A stretch of DNA of 64,000 bases from NCBI GenBank assembly GCA_930367205.1, contig OV884009.1:34233841-34297840 (forward strand), read 5' to 3'. The stretch is from Acanthosoma haemorrhoidale. Its lineage: Eukaryota; Arthropoda; Insecta; Hemiptera; Acanthosomatidae. Position 1 is the stretch's first letter, and each line of letters opens with the position of its first letter. Both the position numbers and the translations under genes were made by a program. Positions 13,150 to 23,451 of the stretch are shown here, piece after piece. Under the pieces are notes generated by a model. The model was not told where the DNA came from and did not search any database. It saw only the letters and a program-made list of their open reading frames with translations.

Positions 13150-13980
13150 CCATCCGACCCTTCTGTTTCATCTGATTTCTGCTCAGACTCTCCTCGCTCA
13201 TCTAATTACCATCCCACTGATCATACGCCTACTACGCCAGAATCTTCTGATGCCGTCTCTGAAAGCCCTGTCCAAGATTCTATCATCTATCTTGAGCCCA
13301 TTCAGTCGTATCGGCTGAATACCGTTAGTTATGGGGTTTCGTCTGCTCCTTATTTGGCCCTGCGTACACTTCAGCAGCTAGCTTATGACGACGGAGCCAG
13401 ATATCCTGAGGCTCAGCGCGTGCTGTTAGAGGAAGTTTACGTTGACGACCTCCTGACCGGAAGCTCATCAGAAGTTGAGGCCACCGATCTGCGCCATCAG
13501 GTGCAAGATCTGCTCATGGCGGGCGGGTTTGAGCTGCGAAAATGGGCTACAAATCATCCCCCTCGGTTGCAGGGAATTCCATCTGATCACTGCCGTAAGC
13601 TTTCCTCTGCTGATCCTCTGTCGCTTGATCGCGATTCTGTCCTAAAAATCTTAGGACTCGGCTGGAATCCCACGTCTGACCACTTCCTCTACTCTGTGCG
13701 ACTGACTGAATCCGCACTCACGAAACGCACCGTACTGAGCCAAATGGCTCGAATCTTCGATCCCCTTGGCTGGCTTTCACCAGTCACCTTCTCAGCCAAG
13801 ATCCTCTTCCGTCGTCTGTGCCTGCTTCTCCTGGATTGGGACCAAGGATTGCCCCAAGAGTGGGCCGTTCCCTGGCTGAACTTTCAGGAGCAACTACCTT
13901 CTCTTTCGGAGGTACGCATACCGCGTTTTATTCCTGAAGCTTCTCCATCGTCTTGTTCATCACCTAGTCGGATTTTGTGA
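13150..13980 (+). pseudogene. BEL/Pao pol part 1: reverse transcriptase, 5' truncated
   Basis: The frame reads through YRLNTVSYGVSSAPYLALRT, then VYVDDLLTG with the catalytic YVDD, then LRKWATNHP and SQMARIFDPLGWLSPVTF, all hallmark Pao RT segments. Before the YRLNTV segment the peptide is Ser/Pro/Asp-rich (about 13160-13290) and does not look like RT, so a deletion has joined an earlier part of the polyprotein to the RT palm. The frame ends in a stop at 13978-13980, but RNase H begins around 13948 in another frame, so a frameshift separates them. Confidence 0.8.
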
Positions 13981-14980
13981 TGCATCTGAATCCGGCTATG
14001 CCGCTGTCGTCTATCTCCACACATCGTCTTCATCTAAGCATCTTCCTGTTCATCTCTTAGCTGCCAAATCCAAAATAGCACCGTGCAAGGCGGTTACCCT
14101 TCCCCGCTTGGAGCTATGTGGCGCCCATCTGCTTGCTAAGCTCATGCATCATCTGGCCACTCACGTTATTCAGCATCTGAATGCTGAGTTTATCGCGTTC
14201 TCCGATTCTTCTGTTGCTCTAGCCTGGATCCGTGGCGAAAGCCACAAATGGAAAACATTTGTAGGCAACCGCGTTGCTGAAATCCAGGATCTGGTACCAT
14301 CCCGGTGCTGGAGACATGTCATCTCCGAGGACAATCCTGCCGACTGCGCGTCACGCGGATTGCAGCCTCGTCAGATCCATCATCATCCTCTGTGGTGGCA
14401 TGGTCCTTCTTGGATCTCATCTCCTCCATCTTTGTGGCCTATTTCCTCCGTCGATTTGTCTTCCTCTGATGATGTGGATTCCGAGGCTAAACCCGTTTCT
14501 ACTCTAGTGCTCACCACCGTCTCTATAATCGACCGTTGCTCCTCTCTCTCCCTGCTCCGCCTTAAACGGGTAATCGCCTTCTGCCGACGCTTTGTCTTCA
14601 ATGCAAAGCGTCCTCCGCATCCGCGTACTGATACTTTGTCCTCTGTGGAGCTCCAGGAAGCTGAAATCGCCGCCATCCGTCTGACCCAAGCTCAAAATTT
14701 CGTTGAAGAAATTACTGAGCTTCAGAAACCCTCTTCTCGTCATCGTCTAATAATGCAGCTCCATCTGTTTCTCGACGAACACGGTGTTATCCGAGTGGGT
14801 GGTCGTCTATCTTCTGCGTTGTTGCCTTATCAGCATAAGCATCCTGCTCTTCTACCTAAAGGCGCTCATCTAACCCACCTGATCATCGACGATGCTCGTA
14901 TCCGTCTCTTCCATGCTGGTGCTTTGGCAATCATTCGTTCATCCGTCGCCGACATTGGATTCTTGATGGACGCAATGTAG
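13948..14980 (+). pseudogene. BEL/Pao pol part 2: RNase H and N-terminal integrase zinc region
   Basis: In frame 2 the RNase H starts with [17 protein letters not shown], whose Asp fits the first catalytic residue. It continues through [24 protein letters not shown] and [10 protein letters not shown], all typical of Pao RNase H. Further on, [11 protein letters not shown] and [14 protein letters not shown] mark the start of the integrase H2C2 region. The frame stops at 14978-14980, while the next segment (RNRLRKCNRC) is in frame 1: a second frameshift. Confidence 0.8.
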
Positions 14981-15993
14981 TTCGCAATCGTCTGCGCAAA
15001 TGCAACAGATGCTTCAGCTGCAAACCTAAACCCATTATTCAGCCAATGGGCAATCTTCCCTCGGGACGCCTATCCTCTGCTGCCGCGTTTTCCACTACTG
15101 TCGTTGACTACGCCGGTCCCTTTCTCATCTCCAGTGCCCGTTTACGGGGGGCTGTCACCACGAAGGCCTATTGAGCAGTCTGTATCTGCTTTGCCACCAA
15201 GGCTGTTCATCTGGAGCTGGCATCTGAGCTCTCCACTCCCGCGTTTATTGCCGCTTACCGGCGCTTCGTTGCCCGTAGGGGTAACCCTTTCTCTGACAAC
15301 GGAACTAATTTCGTGGGGGCAAGCAACTATCTGCGGGACTTGGGACGTTTGTTGTCGGGGCCTCAGCATCAGCAGGGCCTTTGTGATGTCGCCTCCTCCT
15401 CTGGCACCGACTGGCGATTCATCCCCCCTGCTAGTCCTCATTTTGGCGGACTTTGGGATGCTAGCGTAAAATCGGCAAAGCACCACCTTACGCGCGTCAT
15501 CGGCGAGCAGCGCCTCACTTACGAGGAATTCCTCACGGTCATCACCCAGGTCGAAGCAATTCTCAACTCTCGTCCGCTTTATCTTCCGTCGTCTGATCCA
15601 TCGGACTTTGAGGCCCTCACTCCGGGCCATTTCCTGATCTTTCGCCCCCTTACTTCACCTCCTGAACGTGACGTCACGTCTGTTCCCGTCAACCATATCG
15701 CTCGTTGGCAGTTAGTTCAGCGCTTACAGCAGGACTTCTGGAAGCGCTGGCGCTGTGAGTACCTGCATACTCTGCAGCAGCGGAGCAAATGGTTGCATTC
15801 GTCTACGCCCATAGTTCCCGGGACGGTTGTCTTTATTCGCGAGGACCACCTACCTCCGCTTAAGTGGTCATTGGGCCGCATTTCGTCGGTATTCCCTGGT
15901 TCCGACGCTGTCACCCGTGTGGCTGAAGTCACCACCCCTTCCGGGACAGTTCGCCGCCCTGTGGCAAAACTGTGCCCTCTGCCGTCTCAATAG
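14980..15993 (+). pseudogene. BEL/Pao pol part 3: integrase core and C-terminal domain
   Basis: Frame 1 carries the CNRC pair of the zinc region, TTVVDYAGPF (first Asp), NPFSDNGTNFVGA (second Asp) and SPHFGGLWDASVKSAK. In this family the last segment normally reads GGLWEAAVK with the third catalytic residue Glu; here the codon at 15457-15459 is GAT (Asp). A TGA at 15172-15174 interrupts the core. The C-terminal part (PGHFLIFRPL, WQLVQRLQQDFWKRW, VVFIREDHLPPLKW) is intact to the stop after PLPSQ. The integrase cannot be active as it stands. Confidence 0.85.
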
Positions 15994-16056
15994 CCATCTC
16001 GTCGTTCATCTGTCTTCTGTTACGCCCTCTGTGTTTGTTTTTTTTCTTTTCAGAAG

Positions 16057-16522
16057 TGAGACTTCAGGGCGGGCGTTCGTGGCTTGCGAGAGTTTCGTAG
16101 CGGGGGCGGGTTGTGTGAGATCAATGTCGGCCGTCCGGTAGCCCTAGTATACTATCGATAGCTGATCGAAGTCTTATATATGTGGCCTCCCCCCTCCCTC
16201 TCACCTCTCTCTCTCGCTCACTTCTCCGTAAGACGATGACCGAATCAGTAGTCTTTCATCTGGTTAATCGTCTGTTCTCATCTGGAATCATCGTCCGACG
16301 GTGTTATATCGACATCTCCTATCATTATTCCCCATTTCCTTACATCCCTTCGTCGAGAAAAACATCGCTTGCGATCCAGCTGCGGATAGTCATCTTGTGG
16401 CAGAACGACTCCGGACTGGGTAAGTTTGTCTTTCAATTTTCACCTTTTTATTTCCCTGTGGGTGTAAGTCCCAGGCTCTCGGAAAGTTCATCTGCCGTAA
16501 ATTTTCGAGAGTCGGGTTTACA
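16057..16522 (+). repeat. Probable 3' LTR of the BEL/Pao element
   Basis: After the pol stop and a T-rich stretch comes a TG-starting segment that ends in ...TTTACA, next to the CATAT duplication. It holds a TATA-like CTTATATATG near 16173 and a pyrimidine-rich stretch (16185-16215). Boundaries are inferred from the TG/CA ends and the duplication, since no intact second LTR is available. Apparent open frames here (e.g. 16182-16529) are not genes. Confidence 0.55.
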
Positions 16523-18480
16523 CATATAGTAAGACTCTACTTAATAAAACATAGATCCCCCCTGTGCTTACCCATGCCCCTTCGACATATAGATATTTTA
16601 TAGAAATAAAACTGAACATTTTGCAGTCTAAAGATACTATAGATGGATTGCATCTTTTCAGAGAAGTGATCATATTTTTTACAAATCTTCGACAAACTCA
16701 TTTCAAATATATGGAAACGAACAAATGCATGTAGCTGGCTCGTTTAATTATCCAGGCATGCCATTCTGCAGCTCAGGAAAATCCAGGGAAATAACAAGTT
16801 GTTTTTCGAACGAAGTAATTCTAGTTGATAGAATACCGAATTGGGAAAAAAATGCAACAGTTGGGATGTAAGGAGTTCAAAACACTGTCCAAAACCGTTT
16901 CACTTAATCTGTTCGAGATTAGGGACTGAGTTTACGCTGTCTTGCTGGGGAAAAAAACAGGACGTCTGCAAGCGAAGTACGAAATATTTAGAAGAATGCT
17001 ATCGTGACGCTGAGAATACTAAAATTAGAGGATGATGAGCTCCCGAAAATTTGATTGAAGTGCCCGATCAAGTGCTTAATGGTCGCACAAATTGCGATAG
17101 ATTGTAATAAACTAGACAACTGAACAGTTAAGTTAAGTAACAGTTAACTTACAGTTAAGTTGAGTAACAGTTAACTTACAGTTGAGTTGAGTAACAGTTA
17201 ACTTACAGTTGAGTTGAGTAACAGTTAACTTACAGTTAAGTTGAGTAACAGTTAACTTACAGTTAAGTTGAGTAACAGTTAACTTACAGTTAAGTCGAGT
17301 AACAGTTCACTTACAGTTAAGTCGAGTAACAGTTAACTTACAGTTAAGTTGAGTAACAGTTAACTTACACTAAAGTTAAGTAACATCTACCGTGTGATGG
17401 GTGGGAGGACTTATGGTACCCGAAGAAAGGAAATGTTGAAAATAACAGATTTTTTTTTTAATGTTTCTATTTAAAATGGTTTAACACAGATCCGTCAGTC
17501 CTTAACAACTATCTCACACGGACTTTCGTGAAGAATGACGTGAAGGAAGCACATCTTTTTGACTGAGTATTGACGAATCTTTCGGATACACTTCGGCCAA
17601 GGGAGAGATATATTCTTCTGAAGAAGAACATAAAATATTTTAGAAGAGACTAACGTCGGCTTTAAATATCACCATTGAACAACTGCCTAGTTTACAATAT
17701 CAAGGGATATTGAGTTTGCAGTAATATTTATTAGAGAAATATTAGTTGTTTACATTTGGAAGACTAATCCCAAATCAGAATTGCCAGTAAAACAAATTGT
17801 GTAATTTATTTCGTAAAGTGGCTGTTTTTAATTTTCTTATTGACAATCAGTGCGAAATATGTTTTGAAGAAAGCACTAACTTAATAATCTCTTTGCCATC
17901 TTGTAAGGTAATAAACGTAATAACTACAAAATATGTTAATTTATTTTATTTGATGTTAGATCCAATTTATGTCATTATTCTTATATTTTAATTTATATCT
18001 GAAAGAATACAGTGAATAATTAATGAATTGTCGGATTGAATGGAAAAAAAGAACTGGGACTATCAAATATTCTACTGGTTTGCGCTGTGGATAAGAAAAC
18101 TACGTTCAAAGGGGGGAGATCTGTAGGACTACTACTATGTACAGGTCGGGTATTAGTGTCTGGTATTACGATATACCTGCTTTGAATTGGAGAAGGTTGT
18201 CAAGTTAAGGGAACTTCTTAGTCATCATAGAGGAGATTATAAAAGATAAATCAAGTAATTAATGGTGACTAGTAGAAGGGCTCACATGCTCGGTGTAGCT
18301 CTACCATATAGAGCAGTCTCTGGGGATCCTGAGTATAAATCTTATGAAATAATTTATCCTAAATAATAATATAGAAATAATAACCGAGCCACGAAATAAA
18401 CGGACAAGCCACTATCATACACCACACACGCTTAGTCAAAGTGGGGAATAAGAGAGGCGTGTTTGATGTGTATGGTAGAT
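16523..18480. other. Spacer around a minisatellite
   Basis: Apart from the minisatellite at 17123-17381, this is AT-rich DNA without a supported gene. The 60-65 codon frames at 16841-17035 and 17797-17991 show no recognisable motif. Confidence 0.5.
17123..17381. repeat. 27-bp minisatellite, about 9-10 copies
   Basis: Head-to-tail copies of a 27-bp unit of the form CAGTTAACTTACAGTTAAG + TTGAGTAA, with only a few substitutions between units (TTGAGTTGAG, TCGAG). Each unit contains a dyad: GTTAACTTA faces TAAGTT(G)AGTAAC, so single strands can fold into repeated short hairpins. Confidence 0.9.
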
Positions 18481-19000
18481 GAAGGAAATGATTGGGCAGT
18501 TTGATGGTAGATTGCTACCATCTATTGAGATACATGAGTGATTTAGGATGTGGTCACTCTGAGTTGGGTGGTTCTTCAAAGGCCGAACTGAGGTTTATGA
18601 CTGAAGACGTCGATATTATGAAAATCTATGGTGAAGTCAAGAATATTTATTGTTTGGTATTTTAATGAGAGGACGTCAGCCAATCATAGCTTCCTTGGAT
18701 TTTCTCACAATTGAAGTTTACGAAGACGTGGATATGTCTTCCTGAATCAATTGGGAAGTAGATTGGAGCTTGCAGAGAAGTAAGGGTGGGTAAATATTGG
18801 TAAATCCTTTGATATATATGAGGTGTAAGCAGTGCTGGATAGATGATAGGCGATCATTGGCGTATACGTAAAAAATTAGTGGAGGAATGGATGATCAAAA
18901 GGTAATGGTACTAAGGGTTAAGATGGGGCTTGATCTTGAACGAGGACTACTAGTTAGTGGCTAGAGATGAATGATTCAAACAACCTGACGGCACTGTTAC
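18480..19000 (-). mobile_element. Old LINE RT fragment, same family as 49600-50600
   Basis: Short matches in the same order and strand link this block to 49600-50600: CAGCCAATCATAGCTTCCTT / GAGCCAATGACAATTGCCTT, AATTGAAGTTT, and TTGAACGAGGACTACTAG / TTGGAACAAGGACTACTTG. On the minus strand the shared region reads like the N(F)x..KSKAxxIG segment that follows the palm of many insect LINE RTs. It is heavily decayed and its ends are approximate. Confidence 0.45.
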
Positions 19001-19050
19001 AGAAAGACATTGGCAATAGTGTTGACAAAAGATAGGGTGGTCAAATGCTT

Positions 19051-19060
19051 TTTCAAAGTT
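19051..19060. repeat. 5' target-site duplication of full-length LINE B
   Basis: TTTCAAAGTT here is repeated exactly at 23442-23451, directly after the poly-A tail of the element. Confidence 0.8.
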
Positions 19061-19258
19061 CAAACGAGTTCAGTGTCAGCAGTCGTAGTGTACACATCTC
19101 TGCTGCCAGTGTTTCCCGCCATCATCTTCTGCCACCATCTTACGTGGCCCAAGGTATTTTTTTATTATTTTTGTAGTTGTGTCAGTGTTTGTCGTGCATG
19201 GGGACGGCACCCCAGTAAAATATTTTGCTGTTTTTGAACTCGTAATATTTTCGGAAGT

Positions 19259-20394
19259 ATGGAAATGGAGACGGACAGTTCGCGGAAGCGGTCGGCTTCA
19301 CCGACACAGGAATCGGATAGAGAAGAAGATTTTACTTTTCCGAAAATCACTGTAAAGGTACAAAGGCCTACAAAGGCGAAAAACCCGACAAAGGTCGGAA
19401 ATAAATTTCAGGCTTTGGCCACTGAGTCTCCGGAAAGCCCTAATCCTGTGACTCAGGCACCAAAGAAGCCGCCGCCTGTTGTCGTTTCCGGTGAAACAAC
19501 AACAAATTTGACTCAGATGCTCAAAGGAGCAAACATAAACAAATTCGCCCTCAGGAAGACGAAGGAGGGCGTAACTATTTACCCCGAGCTCGAGGAGGAA
19601 AGAGCGAAAATTTTAAAACTGCTCCAGACAGGTGGAAAGGAATTCCACACTTTCGCCCCGAGAGGCGGCACCAAGAATAAGAAATATCTTATTCTTGGCT
19701 TGGATGTCCAGGAGGACATTGAAGAAATTAAATCTACGATAGTGGATGCCGTACCAGGAGTCGTTGATGTGAGAAGACTCCGAAAGAGTGACCCAACAGG
19801 ACGAAAAGAAGATATTTCGCCAGTCCTAGTAACAGCTAATGCGAGCGTCACCCTGAACGCCATGAAAAAGGTACGTGCCATCAACCACGTCATAGTTCGT
19901 GTAGTGACGGTCAAGGAACAGAGAGGCACCCCTCAATGCTTTAGATGTCAAGAGTTCGGCCACACAAAGAACCACTGCGGCAAGAAAACTAAATGTGTGA
20001 GATGTGCAGGTCCTCACGAGGTGGCGCTGTGCCTCAGGAACGAGACGGCCCCGCTAAAGTGTTCGAACTGCGGCGAGGCACATCCCGCCTCCTACAGAGG
20101 CTGCGAGAAAAGGAAGATGCTCCTAGCCAGAGTGAGACCGGCCCCCGACAGAGTGCAGCCCTAGCAGAAGAGGAGCCCCCAGACGTGCCACTCACGAGAC
20201 CTGCTCCACCGCCATCTATACCAGCCTGGCAGAACCCGCTCTTCAAGCTCTTCCAAGCCAGAGATGAAGAAACGGCTCATCCTTCGAAGTCGAGAGCAGC
20301 CCCCTCCACGTCGAGAGCTGCCCCTCCACGTCGAAAACTGCCCCCAGAACTTCGCAGGACACTCCGGAAAATAACAATTGTGAGTACCTAGATC
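19259..20394 (+). pseudogene. LINE B ORF1: nucleic-acid-binding Gag-like protein (frameshifted)
   Basis: The frame opens with MEMETDSSRKRSASPTQES; a Ser/Pro/Lys-rich head is followed by a conserved middle domain (LRKTKEGVTIYPELEEERA ... KKYLILGLDVQEDI) and three cysteine knuckles: CFRCQEFGHTKNHC, CVRCAGPHEVALC and CSNCGEAHPASYRGC. This is the usual ORF1 plan of the Jockey clade, whose product coats the element RNA. The reading frame stops at 20162-20164, but the overlapping +1 frame carries on with a Pro-rich tail (PPPSIPAWQNPLFKLFQA) to 20391, so one indel near 20100-20160 splits what was a single ORF of about 375 codons. Confidence 0.85.
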
Positions 20395-20518
20395 CTAGGC
20401 TAAAGTTTCTTACAAACGACCAGCGTCAAGACCTTGAATGCGGACCGAAATGGGTAACTGCCCTAGTAGACTTATGTAGCCAAGTGCTCTTGGCTATAAT
20501 ATCTGGTAAACATCAACA

Positions 20519-23149
20519 ATGGTAGATTACCAAGTTTTAAATTTTAACGTTGATAGTCTCCTGACCAAAATAGATGAGGTAGAAGTGCTGCTAGCGCTCT
20601 ACTGACCAGATATTGTAGTTTTGACAGACACTAGGGTATCTACACAATCGTTCCACATTAAAAGTTATTCAACTGCCATTGAAAGGGTTAACGGTTACGG
20701 AGGCGTTTTAATTGCTATACGCCTTGGTATCAATTGGAAGAAAGTGGCTTCACCACTGACTACAACTGATCCCAAGCTTCACCACTAGACAGTTAAGGTA
20801 AATTTGGGGAGACCCATTTACCTTACCGCCCTATACAGAAGACCGTACGCGTCTCTGCAGCAGTACTCAGCCTTGCTACACGCATGTGCGCAGAGATCTA
20901 ACCACTGGGTGGTGGGAGATCTCAACGCAAAACATACCATGTGGTATAACACCGTAACAAACAAGGCTAGGAGACTCCTGTTGAGAACGCCGTTTACGGT
21001 CGTTCACCCCCAGACTTTTACTTTTCGACATAGAGGTAACCCACAAGCTACCTCGACGATGGACTTACTACTGACAAAACAACCCCACCGTATCACTAGT
21101 TGCACCGCCCTTGACTTCATTACCTCTGACCACAGGCCAGTACTGTATGCGGTGGATGGTAAAGTGGCGACCCCTCGCCCCACGAGATACGACTACCGTC
21201 GTGCCGACTGGGATCTGTACCGGTCGCAAATTTACCATAACCTGCATACGGTGCCAGTTCTCCGCACGAAAGAGGAAGTAGATCTTCAACTAACTTTCAT
21301 AACTGATGTGATCATAGACGTAGCAAACACTGCGATCCCGAAGTACACTCCCATGCCACCGTCTCTGCGACCACCTCCAGACCACATTCTTAAAATTATT
21401 GCCTAGCGCCATACTTGGAAGAATAGATGGTACAGGACGAGAGATCAGCAAGCCAAGGTCGTTGTGAATTCTCTCACAACGCAAATCCGGGGCTTGATGA
21501 AACTCTGGAAAACAGCGCAGTGGCATGAGAAACTTCGTAGCACTCAAGGAGATCACAGAAAGTTTTGGAAGTTGTTGAAGACTACAAAAGGCAAGACAGC
21601 CACTGTCCGTCTTCACGAAGGCGACAATGTTCTGACTGCTAAGCAACAGGCAACAAAACTGGCCGACCATTACGCTAGGGATATTACGGCTAAGACGGGA
21701 TACTACCACATGCCTCCTCCGGTAGATGCTGAACAGAACCACATGTTTGTATCACCGAAGCAGCTCAAGGCGATTCTTCGCCGGTGTCAGGGAAACCGAG
21801 CACCAGGGCACGATGGGATACAAACAGTGCTGCTCAAACAAATGCCGAGGAGAGGGATAGTACAACTAGCAAACTTATACAACTCTTGTATAAGATTGCG
21901 GTACTTTCCTGACACATGGAAACAAGCCATTTTGTTTCCATTACTAAAGCAAGCCAAAAGTGGAGATCACCCAGCTGACTACCGCCCGATCAGTCTGCTA
22001 CCACAGATGGGGAAAATCTTTGATAAAATTCTTTTGAATTATCTCAAAGATTACTGCTCGGAAAATGATATCATTCCGCCAGAGCAGACTGGATTCCAAT
22101 CCAGTATGAGCGCAGAGCACCCCCTTCTGAAGGTGCAGTCAGAAGTTAGCCTTAACATGAATAGAAACATAGCCACGGCTATGATTTCCATTGATTGCAC
22201 CCAAGCATTCGACTCGGTGTCTCACGGGACACTGTGTAAAATGCTCTGCGACCGGGAATGCCCGGAACAACTGTATTCAATTCTGGCTAGGTTCCTGAAA
22301 AACAGATCGCTGCGGGTGCGGGTGCGGGTGGGTGATAGCTTCTCCGAAGCTGTGCCACTGACCTGTGGAGTACACCAAGGCGCCGTCTTATCCCCTGTAC
22401 TATTCAACGTATACACGTCTGAGATTGTCGGAGCCCGGTACAAAAATACCACAGTTACTGCTTTCGCATATGACATAGCGGTGTACAGTAGCAGCATGAG
22501 TGCCAAGGTAGCTCTAAGACAGGCTGAAGCAGCCTGTAACCAGATCAGTGAGAGATTGGGGAGACTCAATATCTCTGTAAACGCGGGTAAGACTGACTGT
22601 GTAATTTTCTCTTTTCAAAAGGGAAAAAGCCCGCTCCCTACTAGTTACATAGTAGGAACGGAGGAAAATTCACCAGCCAACAACCTAGTATATCTGGGAA
22701 TTAAAATGGACAGACACCTCCATTTTAGTAACCATTTTGCGAAGAAGTTGAAGCATACACGCATGAAGTCTTACCGGCTTACGCACTTATTGACTTCCCT
22801 CAATCTATTACTGCGTCTCAAGCTACTGATTTACAAGAGCATACTCAGGCCTACTCTGCTGTATGGTGCACCGCTATTTTGTTATCTGACGTGTAGGACA
22901 GCTAAGAAACTCCAACAATTCCAAAACGGTATACTGATGAAAGTGGTCAGAGGTACTTCATTCGAGCAGCGAAGAAACAGTGAGCTGCATGAGATATTGG
23001 AGCTGCCTACGGTGGATGAATTCATCCAGCGTAGACATATCAAATTTTTCGACTCATTACCATATTTGACAAACCTGGTGTTTAACACTATAACCCCCAC
23101 TCCGTTCCCCCATCGATGGCAGGACGCTGTCGCGGCTGGAACACTCTAG
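20519..23149 (+). pseudogene. LINE B ORF2: endonuclease-reverse transcriptase, three nonsense codons
   Basis: One frame of 877 codons runs from the ATG at 20519 to the stop at 23147-23149, broken by TGA at 20603-20605 and TAG at 20786-20788 and 21404-21406. The first third is an APE-type endonuclease: NHWVVGDLNAKHTMW and the C-terminal SDHRPV motif with its catalytic His are present. The RT follows: RAPGHDGIQ, ADYRPISLLPQMGKIFDKIL, ISIDCTQAFDSV (motif A), GVHQGAVLSPVLFNVYT (motif B) and VTAFAYDIAVYSS, where the expected FADD reads FAYD, so one of the two catalytic aspartates is replaced by Tyr. The thumb (LLRLKLLIYKSILRPTLLYG) and C-terminus ending DAVAAGTL look normal. Residues RVRVRV at 22315-22330 come from a small in-frame GGGTGC expansion. 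Confidence 0.9.
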
Positions 23150-23254
23150 TCCTAGGTTCTAGGTAGAGATTTAGTTTGTTTTGTTTAGTTTTTTTTTTTT
23201 GTTTTGTTTTGTTTTGTTCCTAGTGTTTAGTGTTTGGTGTCGGTGACAAACAGA

Positions 23255-23272
23255 AGGTGAGCCTCATCACCT
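23255..23272. promoter_or_regulatory. 3'-tail hairpin of LINE B
   Basis: AGGTGA-GCCTCA-TCACCT forms a 6-bp perfect stem with a 6-base loop about 105 bp after the ORF2 stop. The same dyad occurs in other family B tails in this window. Confidence 0.6.
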
Positions 23273-23451
23273 AGTGTGAATATAAGACTGAGTACTATTA
23301 ACATCAAAAAATTTATTGCATTATGCACTCCTCCAAATGCATTTAAATGCAGGAAGAGGAGAAATTTGTAAGTCGATTATTATTTTGTTATTTTTCTTTT
23401 GTACATTGTATTTGAGGTTTTGAAATAAAAAAAAAAAAAAATTTCAAAGTT

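Larger units (their letters stand above)
13096..16522 (+). mobile_element. Degenerate BEL/Pao LTR retrotransposon, internally deleted
   Basis: Pol domains appear in BEL/Pao order: RT palm with YVDD, RNase H, HHCC-type region, DDE integrase, then a non-coding tail consistent with a 3' LTR. The candidate termini begin TG and end CA and are flanked by the same pentamer, CATAT (13091-13095 and 16523-16527), the 5-bp duplication usual for this superfamily. A 5' remnant (TTCGGGCGTACGTGGC) resembles the start of the 3' LTR (TTCAGGGCGGGCGTTCGTGG). Gag, protease and the start of RT are gone, apparently by internal deletion. Frameshifts and an in-frame stop show it is dead. It is far more GC-rich than its flanks. 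Confidence 0.8.
19061..23441 (+). mobile_element. Full-length Jockey-like LINE, family B
   Basis: The element has a short 5' leader (about 200 bp), ORF1 with three zinc knuckles, ORF2 with endonuclease and reverse transcriptase, a 3' tail of about 280 bp and a poly-A end at 23427-23441. A perfect 10-bp duplication (TTTCAAAGTT) flanks it, so both ends are defined and it is about 4.4 kb. It is not competent: ORF1 is frameshifted near its end, ORF2 has three nonsense codons, and the RT catalytic box reads FAYD. It lies in the same orientation as the PH adaptor gene. Seven other loci in the window derive from this family. Confidence 0.9.

Noticed and set aside
14383..14743. Minus-strand frames across the BEL RNase H region
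   Set aside because: Antisense shadows of a GC-rich coding region with recognised Pao motifs on the plus strand.
16182..16529. 115-codon open frame after the BEL pol
   Set aside because: Lies within the probable 3' LTR, has no family resemblance and no conserved motif.
17123..17381. CRISPR-like array
   Set aside because: Units are contiguous with no unique spacers, and the context is eukaryotic; it is a minisatellite.
21290..21742. 150-codon minus-strand frame
   Set aside because: Antisense shadow of LINE B ORF2.
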